Shown here: positions 1 through 9,320 of the stretch, in pieces
Numbering within the stretch: the first letter of the stretch is position 1
How the letters are laid out: each line of letters begins with the position of its first letter
Assembly: GCA_000787465.1 (NCBI GenBank)
Contig: JSYX01000686.1
Coordinates: 1-17,443, forward strand
Source: Thermomucor indicae-seudaticae
Lineage: Eukaryota > Mucoromycota > Mucoromycetes > Mucorales > Lichtheimiaceae
Length of the DNA: 17,443 bases
Direction of reading: 5' to 3'
Notes under the pieces: model-generated
Databases searched by the model: none
Told to the model about the DNA's origin: nothing
What the model saw: only the letters and a program-made list of their open reading frames with translations
Made by a program: the position numbers and the translations under genes

Positions 1-2
1 GG

Positions 3-482
3 ATACTGACTTTAACTCTCTCTCTACAGAAAAAAGTTAAAGTAAGGGTAGCGTCAGCCAAAAGTGGCGCGGTTGGGCGGTGGGCACCATCCAGGGTTAC
101 GAGCCGCGGTCGGTCGCTTTTTTGGTTTTCCGGGATTTTCGTTTTTTACAGACTGGCCTCTACCTTCCCTCGTTCCCAATCCTTCGCGGCTGGTCTGCGG
201 GGGTGCGGGGCGAGGGTCGTATTATCCTCCTCTTTGTATATACCAAAAAAAAGGCGGCTACCCCTCTATTTGGCTGTACTTCTTTGGCTCAGGGTAGGAG
301 GAAAAAACGAGGATCCCGGGAGGGTATTGGTGGAAGAGGTCTTCGGTTCGGTGGCAGGCTGGCGGAGGGAGCCCTCTGAAGCATGGCCAGCCTTGGTACC
401 GGGGAACTTGTTTCCTTTTGTCTGTTCTGCGCGTGAAGAATGCTCACCTGCTTCTCTTCCCGTAGGGCGGGTGGTCTACTAA
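3..482 (+). other. Open frame at left edge, GC-rich, unrecognised
   Basis: One plus-strand frame stays open from the window edge to a TAA at 480-482, about 160 codons, without needing a start. A good intron 3' end (branch-like TACTGAC, a CT-rich tract, then ACAG at about 26-29) lies inside it, so the left edge could be the end of an intron followed by a terminal exon. The translation is rich in Arg, Gly, Trp and Leu and shows no motif I recognise. Two other frames are also long here, which in GC-rich DNA weakens the coding case. The stretch near 250-300 has a faint likeness (RRLP.Y) to the endonuclease part of the LINE at the right of the window, so a decayed transposon fragment is an alternative. 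Low confidence. Confidence 0.2.
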
Positions 483-526
483 CTGTTGCTGATTTACAGC
501 TCGCGGTAATTCTTTCGGGGTGGAAC

Positions 527-714
527 GGAAACCAGCTAAGTACCTTTTGTATTGCTCTTGGAAACGAACTTTATACATCATGACTCACTTTTGCTTAATC
601 CTTTCGGTGCTTCTCTGAGTGGAAACCAGCTAAGTACATTTTGCATTGATCTTAAAAAGAACTTTGTGCATCATGACTCACTGTTGCTGTATCCTTTAGG
701 TGCTGCTCGGATTG
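527..714. repeat. 94-bp imperfect tandem duplication
   Basis: Two adjacent copies start with the same 14 bases, ggaaaccagctaag, at 527 and 621, giving a period of 94 bp. By hand alignment they agree at roughly 80-85% of positions, including shared blocks such as catcatgactcact. The copies hold no shared long open frame. A weaker echo (cagcttactaactacatttt) follows at about 757. Function unknown; it may be a local duplication in non-coding DNA. Confidence 0.8.
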
Positions 715-2959
715 GAGTTAAGTACTCGGCGTGGTGGGGATTCGGTCGTTTGTTACAGCTTACTAACTACATTTTGTTAGGGCAACGGATCTGTAAGGAG
801 CAAAGGCAAGTAACATTATACATCCAACCTTGTGTATATTACCGGTTTCATTGACGTCTTACTATATATTGTCGCCTCCCGAGTCCGCTTTCTCGGATCT
901 CCCCTTTGCTGGGGAATCTGGGAAGGTGGACCGGGATCATTTATCTCAGTCGACGAATTGAGAGGACAAAGGTATGTTGGAGTGTCTTGCGAAACTTTAC
1001 GTGGATTATGTGCTCAATGTCCGTTAATTATTATAGTGGCTACTGGGAAGCATCGAGTCCCTATGGGCCAAGGTGTGATTCCGTGTGCGGGCGCATAGCA
1101 GGGTATCTGTGATGTGAGTCGGGTCGTAGGCGGTTTCATCCCAAGCTACCGAGTCCTCTCTTTTCGTTCGACGAGTTGCCAGCCTTGCAACAGACGGACG
1201 GTATGTGCTGAAACGTGCTCTCTTGGGATTTTCAGCAATACTCATCAATGCTTTGTCTTGCAGTGTCTATCGATGGTCAGGGTAAGGCCCAATCATATCG
1301 GTTCGAGGGTGCATGTCAACTTTGGTTGACACGTAAGTTCGCCTGAGGCTGTACTTGGTCATCTCTGATGGCGGTTGGTGCTCACGTCCCTCGTGGCGGT
1401 CTGTCTAGTCTGGTATTCACGGATGTCTTTGCAAAACTCGTTGCTCTCCTTTTCACACATCATGAATCCGTCCATTATCGCAATTGATATTGAACCATGT
1501 TCAGCGACACGATGTGGACTTATTCTGACAATTTTCCTTCATTCTTACGTTTATTCGTCTTTTCCAATTGCTAATTGCTCATGGCAGTATTTGCCGCTTT
1601 GAAGAAACAGGCAAGTTCTAGCTTTAACGGTCTCCTTGAGGCATCGCTAACACACATTATGAGATACATGTCCTCGACATCAATGCCGGCGGTGTTGGAT
1701 CATTGAAGGCTTATGTACAAAGTTGAGTGTCTCAAGAACTGCTGAAATCTTGGCGATTAATGGGCGATCTGTGGGTCATTTTCGAGGAAGGCAGTGAAGG
1801 AAGCCAGTTCACGGATGTATTACGAATCATTATTTTGACTTGTCTTGATCTCTGCTGTAACATATGAAATAAAAGCTTGAACGTCCTGGCTGGATTGAGG
1901 GCAGAAAAGGTGAAGTGTATGGCAATGCGATGCAATTGGCGTTGTTTAATGTAAAACAATGCAGAATGGCTTTGGTCGTACAAATATATGTTTTTACTAA
2001 TTGTCATACGGTAGTTTTCCAATAGTGTAGAGTCTCTATTTTTTGTATGCTCAAATGATGCACGATTTGCTAGTCTTTCCATTATTTTCGATTTTGCATC
2101 AAAGTATATTATTAATGGCGATGAATGATTTGGACATGTTGCGTGGATAATGGATGGAAGTTAAGGCAGAAACTGTAAGTAAGTGAATTTCATTGCAAGG
2201 GAATGCATGCTGATGTGTTGTCGGGAAAAGGTTTATCTTGAAGATAAATGCACAGGGAAAGGAGCATGAACTATTTGTAACCTACCTGACAAAATCTTGC
2301 TTTGCCCTATGCCAGCATATAAAGAGCAATTTTTGCTTTCTTATTTAAATTCCTTCCCTCGCGGTATACCATGGGCCATTCAGTACTGGAAGAAAACTAA
2401 AAGACCATTTTTTACAATGGTGTCTTCTTTACAATTTGGCCACCGTTTTTCTGATATGTACACACGAAATTTTTATGGTATGGTTAACAGACAAGAATAG
2501 AAATCAAAGCGTTACAACAGACCAAAATCTTAGAAAAAAGGCTTTTTATAATAATGCATAGATTATCGTTTGGTGGAATGGTTTTATCCTCAAGGCGAAT
2601 AATCCTTCAGGATAATGCATACACTTGTTTCAGTCGAAGAAAAATTATCAGTGTCGGGACATCCTGGCGGCTACTGTGTTACGTCAGCATCAGTTAGACA
2701 TAACGCATTTTGCTTCTTGCCATTGTCATTGATTCGGATGTAATGGTTAGGACAAGTAATAGTTTTCCTTTTCTTGGAAATCGGCGACGTAGCATGACAA
2801 GAAAAAGAGTAAGGATTTCCATATTTCTGCAGTTGTCTCGTGCAATAGAAAATACCTAAGCATCATTATCAAGGCTTATGCGTGCTGTGCTGTGCTGTGC
2901 TGCGCAGGACAGGACCTGGTAGTGCGTTAGAGCGCTAATGCATGGAAGTTTGCAATGGA
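715..2959. other. Gene-poor stretch, no supported gene
   Basis: About 2.2 kb with only short open frames, none showing a domain, a convincing codon pattern or a consistent splice model. Base composition turns AT-rich after about 1700. Isolated intron-like signals occur, for example tactaac followed by ttgttag near 760-780, so untranslated exons of an unseen transcript cannot be excluded. A pentanucleotide run (TGTGC, about four units) lies at 2882-2902. I see no RNA gene here. Confidence 0.5.
2882..2902. repeat. Pentanucleotide microsatellite (TGTGC)n
   Basis: About four consecutive tgtgc/gctgt units, ending in tgcgcagg. It is a simple sequence repeat in non-coding DNA just downstream (on the minus strand) of the small proposed gene at 2978-3200. 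Confidence 0.8.
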
Positions 2960-2977
2960 TTTATTGGCCACAAGTGG

Positions 2978-3200
2978 TCAAGGCAAACGGCAGTTTTGGC
3001 GACAGAAAGATTTCAGGGACCATGTCGAATAATGCTGAACAAATAGTTAGCGGCTGCCGAGAAAGGCAAGCAGGAAATATCCCCACAGGGATGACTGCCA
3101 ACATGACCGGTGCCACCTTGATATCTGCGGTGTATGGCGATTTGTGCAAGCTAAAGACGCCTAGTAGAATGACAGCAACAAGCAAAAGACGGTCCATCAT
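2978..3200 (-). CDS. Hypothetical 46-aa hydrophobic peptide, two exons
   Basis: Unrecognised. The proposed exons are 3200-3117 and 3034-2978. The intron 3116-3035 (82 nt) has GT...CAG ends and a textbook CTAAC branch site about 15 nt before the acceptor. The spliced product starts MMDRLLLVAVILLGVFSLHK, which looks like a signal peptide or a single membrane anchor, followed by a short Lys/Arg/Cys-containing tail. An AATAAA on the minus strand lies at 2965-2960, 12 nt past the stop. An in-frame ATG at 3248-3246 could extend the N-terminus by 16 residues. Without splicing the frame runs on to 2961 with a second hydrophobic stretch, so an unspliced 62-122 aa form is an alternative. The support is splice and poly(A) signals only; no homology is claimed. 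Confidence 0.3.
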
Positions 3201-3401
3201 GACCACTTTATAGGACTTTGCCAGTTCAATTACAGGTATAACGGACATGTGAATGTACGTCGTTTTAGAAAAAGATCCATTGTGCCAAGACCGTACTGTT
3301 GGAAGCCTGTATAGCACCCCCTTTGTCAAACTCCCAATTTGAAGCGTCCAAGACGGCAGCCGTCAGGTTTTGTGCCAAAACGTGGGGTTACAATAGAAGT
3401 G

Positions 3402-3706
3402 CTAATTGGAACCACACAAATGAGACAGGTCGATCTGAATGCCTACCGTTCTCCCCCGAGATGTGAGTTCATCATTTTTCGATTTCGAAAGGTGTTATTC
3501 TGAAACTCACGGGAACCTGTTTCTGCACCACTCGGGTACCGTTTCAAGCGCTTAACGAACGGCGGCGGTGGTGGGAATTCGGTCTGCGAATGGAACGTCC
3601 ATTTGCCGGCTTCCGTTCTAGGAGGTTCAGGAATCTCAATGTCAAGTGTGTTATATGCTGGTTGGACAGGTATTGTTGACATGCGCAGTGTGGGTGGTGT
3701 GCTCAT
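3402..3706 (-). CDS. Small verprolin/WIP-like protein: WASP-binding tail only (78 aa)
   Basis: The exons are 3706-3511 and 3442-3402. The intron 3510-3443 (68 nt) has a strong GTGAGT donor and a GGTAG acceptor. The 78-aa product contains GKWTFHSQTEFPPPPPF, then a basic stretch and YPSG, and ends with an IDLSHL-type tail. This order (aromatic-FHS...PPPPPF...YPSG...hydrophobic end) is what I know from the C-terminal WASP-binding domain of verprolin (Vrp1) and WIP, which holds WASP/Las17 and links it to actin patches. Full-length family members have several hundred residues, with proline-rich repeats and N-terminal WH2 actin-binding motifs. Here only about 410 bp separate the ATG from the divergent Ste50-like gene, and no proline-rich or WH2 coding is visible in it. 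The ATG at 3706 has a purine at -3; a second in-frame ATG is at 3682. The product is either a stand-alone micro-WIP or the 3' remnant of a broken gene. An alternative start is an upstream exon joined at the acceptor-like CCTCCTAG near 3622. Confidence 0.6.
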
Positions 3707-4115
3707 TTCTTTGTGTGCCGAAAAAAAAAAGCAGAAGGGAAAAGAGATGGCAACGGGATTTGAAGGTCAGTCTTTGGTTGCCATGGTTAAGGCATCTGAT
3801 TCTCTTTTCTTGTATACGGCAGCTTATCATCAGATAACGATTTATGCGTATATTGCATGGGGTTTTAACAGATAAGAAATGCGTCCTCTCAACTGCATGA
3901 TCCTGATAACAAGAGGTTCTCACAATTGCATTGAATTCCCTGCGCGATGATCTATATTGTCGTTCATAGTAAATAAAGAGTGTCCTAAACACGCAGAATA
4001 ACGCAATGGGATTATCAGTGTGATGATTTGGTGCCATCCGCTTATCCCGAGGTTTGGGGAAGCACAAAGGCAATCAAACACCGCCGTCTTTTTTTGCCCT
4101 TTCTCTCAAACAACC

Positions 4116-5872
4116 ATGGAAACCAGCGTGCTGCTTTGGGACGAAAACAAGGTGAATAAATGGATTGCATCCATTGGTTTTTCTGCCTACGAGAGGCAGT
4201 TTAAAGGTAGAAGCAAGAACGGGGAAGAGGGTTTATAAACTTTTTCAAGCCCGTCAAACCTTTTTAAACAAAGAAGTCCCTGTCCTGATTTAGAGCACGG
4301 CATTACGGGCGATGTGCTTGTCAATCTTGACCACGAAACACTCAAGGACTTGTCAATGTACTCGGTTGGTCAGCGTTTGGAATTGCTGAAACATATTTAT
4401 AACCTCAAAGCGAAGTACCGCATTCCTCTTAACGAATGGGATTACGTGCCTCCAAGTAAAGTCTGCCCTGTTTGTTGCTGCCATTACGTTCGCTTTACTA
4501 ACTCACTCTCTATTTTCTATAGCCGTGCTTTATGAAAACGTAAAAGAAAGCGTACAGAAATAGGCAAAGGAAGCGGTGGTGATGCTGACTCGATGTAATA
4601 GGACTGGCTTGGGCAAAGCGGCATGGCGGATTATCGCAAGATTGAAGCTGCGTTTCAAGAACGCGACGCCCACCTGAAAGCCTTGACGGATGATTTGAAT
4701 CGGCTCAATATGGAAGTCACGAAATTACGAGAAGAACTGAATCACAAGTTGAAATCATGCAAAGACAAAAAGGTAAATTAGTAAATAACAGGTGGCATTT
4801 TTTCTATGTAGCTCAATGTTATTACTTCTTTAAAGCCTGCAGAAGTGGACAAGAGGAGTTATCGATCTGGACAATTGTTGACACCGCCTACCATGGTGCA
4901 TTCTGGAAACGACTATTTTTCTGACAAGGGACGCTACAACGATGGATCAGCGAGCGACGAGGCAAGTCCCTTTTTTGCGTATAATAATGAGATTTGGAAA
5001 AGGCTAATGCAAATTACAAAGAAATCGAATGACAGTGGAGCGATCAAAGTGTGTGGCGAGAAGATCTCCAACAACTCCAAGGTGGAACTCGAGTCGTCCA
5101 AGAATGTTCGCCTCTATCGAGACGATACGTGTGCCAAGGTTATTATGTCTGCCCTGAAAAAGTATAACGTCATGGATGATTGGCAGCAATATACGCTCTG
5201 GATGCAGTATGGCCCTCCTGACAATTTACAAGGTGAGAATAATGTTTCTTTTATTGCTCTATACTACCGTCAATGTACTTACTGCTTAATAAATGCACAG
5301 AACGAGCACTGAGTTACGATGACAAACCGTTGGTGCTTTCGGAAATGATGAAGAAGGAAGCCAAACAAAACGTTGTGTTTGTCGTAAAGCATATCAAGGA
5401 TAACAAGCCCTTGGGTCTTCCACCACCTCAGCTACAACAACAGTCCTCGACAACGGATAATAATAGCAGCAACAAATTAAAGACACCACCTTTTACATCT
5501 CCTCGACCGGCACCCAAACCAACCATGCATTATATGGACGAAAGGAAACAACAACAAGCACTGCAAAAAGGAGATGGAATTACCTCGGGTCGTATCGGCT
5601 ATGAAGTCGTTGTACCTGTCATGTCATCCTCGATATCCACTCCCACTCCGTCCACCACTACCACAACAGCAACATCACCAGCAACAACCACCAGCAGCAA
5701 CAACAATACTAGCAATAGTAATAATAATGATCCACCCAAGCCGAGCTTGTCGGCATCTTCATCAACACGCACCAATATCAAGGAAGACTTCCTGAGTGAA
5801 CTTGGATTAGAAAGTGGGATTGCTAGTGCGATTTACACGATTAATGGTTGGGATGCCGAGGACAAAAAATAA
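4116..5872 (+). CDS. STE50: Ste50-like adaptor: SAM domain, coiled coil, Ras-association domain
   Basis: MAPK adaptor. In yeast, Ste50 ties the MAPKKK Ste11 (through SAM) to membrane-bound Cdc42 (through RA) in mating, filamentation and osmostress signalling; the same role is inferred here. The exons are 4116-4206, 4294-4455, 4523-4551, 4602-4772, 4836-5232 and 5301-5872, giving 473 aa. The phases of all five introns (50-87 nt) match. The SAM domain covers residues about 5-75 and is split by intron 1 (..YERQFK | EHGITGDVL..). A Glu/Lys-rich coiled coil covers about 101-150. The RA domain covers about 219-318 (KVCGEK, then DDTCAKVIMSALKKY and DDWQQYTLWMQYG, then ERALSYDDKPLVL across intron 5, then VVKHIKD). 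A Ser/Thr/Asn/Gln low-complexity linker follows, then a conserved-looking acidic C-terminal helix (EDFLSELGLESG). The acceptor of intron 4 is uncertain: 4835 and 4811 are both in frame, the latter adding eight residues. The ATG at 4116 (ACCATGG context) is preferred over the upstream one at 4020, because the SAM domain begins right after it. Confidence 0.9.
5640..5735 (+). repeat. Low-complexity ACN/AGC/AAT codon tract in the Ste50-like gene
   Basis: A run of near-repeated trinucleotides (cca/aca/aac/agc/aat) encodes a Thr/Ser/Asn/Pro linker between the RA domain and the C-terminal helix. It behaves like a trinucleotide microsatellite and probably varies in length among strains. It lies outside the folded domains. 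Confidence 0.75.
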
Positions 5873-5947
5873 AGTTTGGGTTTCTTGGGGTTTTTATATC
5901 TATACCCATGTCATTGTGGATATATCGAGATTGCATTGATTCATTAT

Positions 5948-5972
5948 CCTTCGTCTTTTTTTTCTTTTATTC
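5948..5972 (+). promoter_or_regulatory. Pyrimidine tract just upstream of the EF3 start codon
   Basis: A CT-rich run (tccttcgtctttttttt...) ends about 12 nt before the ATG at 5985. It lies within the 112-bp gap after the Ste50-like gene. Such tracts are common at transcription starts of strongly expressed fungal genes, so the EF3 start site probably lies at or near it. No clear TATA box is seen in the gap. Confidence 0.35.
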
Positions 5973-5984
5973 CGAACGGACAAG

Positions 5985-8900
5985 ATGTCGTTGTTACCTG
6001 ATACGATGAGTACAGCCTCGGGCGCGGCAGCGATAACGGATCGGCGGAAACGCAACTCGATCGTGGAAATGATGCGAACGCGACGTGTGCGGGTCTGCGA
6101 AAAGGACGCGACCGAATCCAAAAAAGTGCTCAAGCAACTGATGGAAGCCACATCGGACCCAGAGCGTCAGGAATACGCGCGGCAGGCGGCTGCGTACGCG
6201 AACAAGTACGGCGTGTGTGCATTGAAAGCCTGCCATCTTTACAGCGCCGTGTCAGAGCAGCTTTTCTCCAAAAAACCGAACCCACCGCGTGTGTTGTCTG
6301 CTCTGGCGCTCGCGGATGCGCTCCTGGACGTGAACCATGGCGGGCAACTTGAGCCGCACCTCGTGAGATTGCTGGGCCCACTGTTGGAACTCCAGAGCCA
6401 GACGGTGCGCGAACGGGCAGCGGATCTGGCGCACCGACTCGTCACCAGTGTGAACCCGACGGCGACACGCGGGCTTGTTCAGGCCTGTATCGACGCCGGA
6501 CTGGGCAACTCGCGCAAATGGCAGACCAAGATGCTTGCGCTGTCCTTGCTGGAGCGCATGGCCGCGCATCAGCCCCGTGCATTGCTTCCGTGCATCCCGG
6601 ACATTATCCCGCCGGTGTCTGATTGCATGTGGGACACGAAGCCCGAAGTCATGCGCGCCGCCACACAGTGCATGCGCTCCACGTGCCAGTTGCTGGACAA
6701 TAAGGATATCGAGCGATTCATCCCGGCCGTGATCGATTGCATTAACCAGCCGGACAAGGTGCCGGAGACTATTCATCAGTTGGGTGCGACAACATTTGTG
6801 CAAGAGGTCGACCAGGGCACGCTGGCGCTCATGGTGCCCCTCCTGGCGCGCGGCCTGCGTGAGCGCCAGACGGCCATCAAGCGCAAGTCGGCCGTCATTA
6901 TCGACAACATGTGCAAGCTTGTGGACGACCCCGAAGTTGCCGCCCCGTTTCTGCCGGTGCTGCTGCCGGCCCTCGACCATGTGCGTGATGTCGTGGCGGA
7001 CCCGGAGTGTCGCGAGGTGGTCAACAAGGCGCTCGCCACATTGAGGCGTGTGAATGAAGGCAAAGTGATGAGTGCGGCCGAGAAGCGCGACAAGGTGACC
7101 GCGACCCTGGACCACTTGATGCCCGTCAAGCTCGAGGGCTTCTTTAGTCCGGTGCGCAAGTACATGATTGATTTGGCGGTCGCGCTTTGCTTGGCCAAGG
7201 ATTTTGGACGCCAATCGTGGATTGATGCGATCGCGCCGCATGCCGGTACCTGGCTCCTTGTCACCGGTCGTGACAGCGAGGACGTACTCTGGGGTGAAGA
7301 ACAAGAACAGGAAGCAGAAAAGTTGGCGCTGGCGGCGCTGGCTGGCTGCAGAGAAGCGATTGCGCCGCACTCGGATCAAGATGAAGAAGGCGAGGACGAA
7401 GAAGAGAAAAATCAGGAAGAGCTCTGTAACTGCGAGTTCTCGCTGGCGTATGGCGCAAAGATATTACTCAACCGTACCACGCTTCGGCTGAAACGTGGAC
7501 GACGCTATGGATTATGTGGACCGAACGGGTGTGGCAAGTCGACGTTGATGCGTGCGATTGCGAACGAACAACTGGAGGGCTTCCCACCGCGGTCGGTGCT
7601 CAAAACGGTGTATGTGGAGCACGACATTGATGCGTCGCAGGCAGACACGGGCCTGGTAGACTTCATTACCGAGTCCGACGGGGTCGAGTACCGCGACAAG
7701 GCTCAAGTGGCTAAGATCCTGCGTGACTATGGGTTCAGCGAAGACATGATCAAGTATCAAAACATCGGGTCGCTTTCGGGTGGATGGAAAATGAAACTGG
7801 CGCTGGCACGGGCGATGCTCATGAACGCCGACATCTTGCTCCTGGACGAACCGACCAACCATTTGGACGTGGTCAACGTGGCGTGGCTCGAAAACTACTT
7901 GCTCGGCTTAAAGAACGTGACATCCATCATTGTGTCGCATGACTCTGGGTTCCTGGACCATGTGTGCTCGGATATTATCCACTATGAGGGCAATTACAAG
8001 CTCAAGCGGTACAAGGGAAATCTGTCTGAATTTGTGAAAAGGGTGCCGCGTGCGCAGGCGTATTACTCGTTGGATGCCGCCCAGACCCGTTTCAAGTTCC
8101 CTGAGCCTGGCTTTTTGGAAGGAGTCAGGACCAAGGAACGCGCGATTTTAAAGATGAAGGATGTGGATTTCCAGTATCCTGGCACGTCGCATAAGCAGGT
8201 CAAGGGGATCACGATGCAGTGCTCGCTGGCTTCGCGCGTGGCGGTCATCGGACCCAACGGTGCAGGCAAGTCGACACTGATCAAGCTCTTGACGGGCGAA
8301 CTGGAACCCACGTCGGGCACGGTCTGGAAGCACCCGAACCTACGGATCGCGTACGTGGCACAGCACGCGTTTCATCATATTGAAAAGCATCTCGACAAGA
8401 CGCCCAACGAGTATATTCAGTGGCGGTACGCGACGGGCGAGGACAGGGAAGAGCTTGAGAAAGTCGACCGCGTGCTGACTGAAGAAGAAGAAAAGCAACT
8501 GGCGCAACAGACATTTGTGATTGATGGCGAGAAGCGACAAGTAGAAGACATTGTGGGGCGGCGCAAGCTCAAGCAAAGCTACGAATACGAAGTGCGATGG
8601 GTCGGCAAGTCATCGATTGAAAACACATGGATTCCACGGAGTCGATTGGAGAGCATGGGATTTGGTAAAAAGATTGCCGAGGTGGATGCCATGGAAGCCC
8701 AAAAGCTTGGCTTGACTCGGCCCCTGACGGCCAAGGAAATCGAGAAGCATTTGAATGAGATTGGGCTCGAGGCAGAGTTCGCAACACATAGTCGGATCCG
8801 TGGGTTATCGGGCGGACAAAAGGTCAAGCTGGTGATTGGCGCTGCCATGTGGAACCGGCCCCATATGCTTGTGTTGGACGAACCGACAAATTATTTAGAC

Positions 8901-9251
8901 CGCGAGTCGCTAGGTGCACTGGCGAACGCCATCCGCGAGTACGGAGGCGGTGTGGTGATTGTCACGCACAGTCGAGAGTTTTCGGAAGCCTTGTGTAATG
9001 AAGTGTGGAAGGTGGAGAATGGCCATCTAACCCCTTCGGGACACAACTGGGTCACGGGCCAAGGTACTACCCTTATTGATCAAGGGAAAGAAGAGGAAGA
9101 AGAAGAACAGGTGGATGCTCAGGGGAACACGATCAAGGTCGTTCAAAAGAAAGAGAAATTGACTTCACGGGAACTACGCAAAAAGAAAAAGGAACGAATG
9201 CAACGGCGAAAGCGAGGTGAAGAAGTCTATTCTGATGAAGACGAGTGGTAA
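5985..9251 (+). CDS. TEF3: Translation elongation factor 3 (EF3), ABC-F type ATPase
   Basis: A ribosome-bound ATPase specific to fungi and some other eukaryotes, which helps release deacylated tRNA from the E site and complete translocation. The single uninterrupted frame gives 1088 aa, against about 1044 in yeast. HEAT repeats run to about residue 355 (..DIERFIPAVIDCI.., ..KRKSAVIIDNMCKLV..), followed by a helical-bundle region and an acidic linker at about 464-480. ABC1 has Walker A GPNGCGKST at 512-520, signature LSGGW at 597-601, Walker B ILLLDE at 617-622 and His652 of the H-loop. ABC2 has GPNGAGKST at 756-764, LSGGQ at 941-945, Walker B at about 961-966 and His995. A chromodomain-like insert in ABC2 at about 865-890 (YEYEVRWVGKSSIENTWIP) is shorter than in yeast. 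The C-terminus is the usual basic tail (SRELRKKKKERM) ending SDEDEW. All catalytic motifs are intact. The start at 5985 has A at -3; Met8 (6006) is an alternative. The gene is GC-rich and intronless while its neighbours are intron-dense. C-terminal features favour EF3 over the paralogue New1. Confidence 0.97.
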   Translation: MSLLPDTMSTASGAAAITDRRKRNSIVEMMRTRRVRVCEKDATESKKVLKQLMEATSDPERQEYARQAAAYANKYGVCALKACHLYSAVSEQLFSKKPNPPRVLSALALADALLDVNHGGQLEPHLVRLLGPLLELQSQTVRERAADLAHRLVTSVNPTATRGLVQACIDAGLGNSRKWQTKMLALSLLERMAAHQPRALLPCIPDIIPPVSDCMWDTKPEVMRAATQCMRSTCQLLDNKDIERFIPAVIDCINQPDKVPETIHQLGATTFVQEVDQGTLALMVPLLARGLRERQTAIKRKSAVIIDNMCKLVDDPEVAAPFLPVLLPALDHVRDVVADPECREVVNKALATLRRVNEGKVMSAAEKRDKVTATLDHLMPVKLEGFFSPVRKYMIDLAVALCLAKDFGRQSWIDAIAPHAGTWLLVTGRDSEDVLWGEEQEQEAEKLALAALAGCREAIAPHSDQDEEGEDEEEKNQEELCNCEFSLAYGAKILLNRTTLRLKRGRRYGLCGPNGCGKSTLMRAIANEQLEGFPPRSVLKTVYVEHDIDASQADTGLVDFITESDGVEYRDKAQVAKILRDYGFSEDMIKYQNIGSLSGGWKMKLALARAMLMNADILLLDEPTNHLDVVNVAWLENYLLGLKNVTSIIVSHDSGFLDHVCSDIIHYEGNYKLKRYKGNLSEFVKRVPRAQAYYSLDAAQTRFKFPEPGFLEGVRTKERAILKMKDVDFQYPGTSHKQVKGITMQCSLASRVAVIGPNGAGKSTLIKLLTGELEPTSGTVWKHPNLRIAYVAQHAFHHIEKHLDKTPNEYIQWRYATGEDREELEKVDRVLTEEEEKQLAQQTFVIDGEKRQVEDIVGRRKLKQSYEYEVRWVGKSSIENTWIPRSRLESMGFGKKIAEVDAMEAQKLGLTRPLTAKEIEKHLNEIGLEAEFATHSRIRGLSGGQKVKLVIGAAMWNRPHMLVLDEPTNYLDRESLGALANAIREYGGGVVIVTHSREFSEALCNEVWKVENGHLTPSGHNWVTGQGTTLIDQGKEEEEEEQVDAQGNTIKVVQKKEKLTSRELRKKKKERMQRRKRGEEVYSDEDEW

Positions 9252-9305
9252 CAACAATAATAGACTCTCATCCTTTTTCACTTTACATCTCTGGGATCAA
9301 CAAGA

Positions 9306-9320
9306 AATAAAGTGTTTATT
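9306..9320. terminator. Back-to-back poly(A) signals for EF3 (+) and the UBX gene (-)
   Basis: AATAAA on the plus strand (9306-9311) is followed after three bases (GTG) by TTTATT (9315-9320), which reads AATAAA on the minus strand. The plus signal is 55 nt past the EF3 stop at 9251. The minus signal is about 140 nt past the UBX-gene stop at 9462. The two convergent transcripts would therefore end in, and overlap across, the same 210-bp gap. Confidence 0.65.

Noticed and set aside
1295..1320. Second B-box-like word GGTTCGAGGG
   Set aside because: It lacks the closing C positions, and no acceptor stem pairs around it.
1732..2082. 116-codon minus-strand frame
   Set aside because: Composition is random-looking, there is no motif, it lies in AT-rich non-coding DNA, and there is no supporting start, splice or poly(A) context.
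4966..5021. Extra intron inside exon 5 of the Ste50-like gene (GTCCCT...ACAAAG)
   Set aside because: The donor is poor, and removal breaks the phase needed to reach the RA domain. Reading through is in frame.
6252..7379. 375-codon open frame on the minus strand
   Set aside because: It lies wholly antisense to the HEAT-repeat part of EF3, in GC-rich DNA where reverse frames lose stops. It is His/Arg/Gln-rich with no domain. EF3 itself is certain.
7512..7862. Minus-strand frame over EF3 ABC1 (and similar ones at 8063-8848)
   Set aside because: These are shadows of the conserved ABC motifs in the opposite frame.
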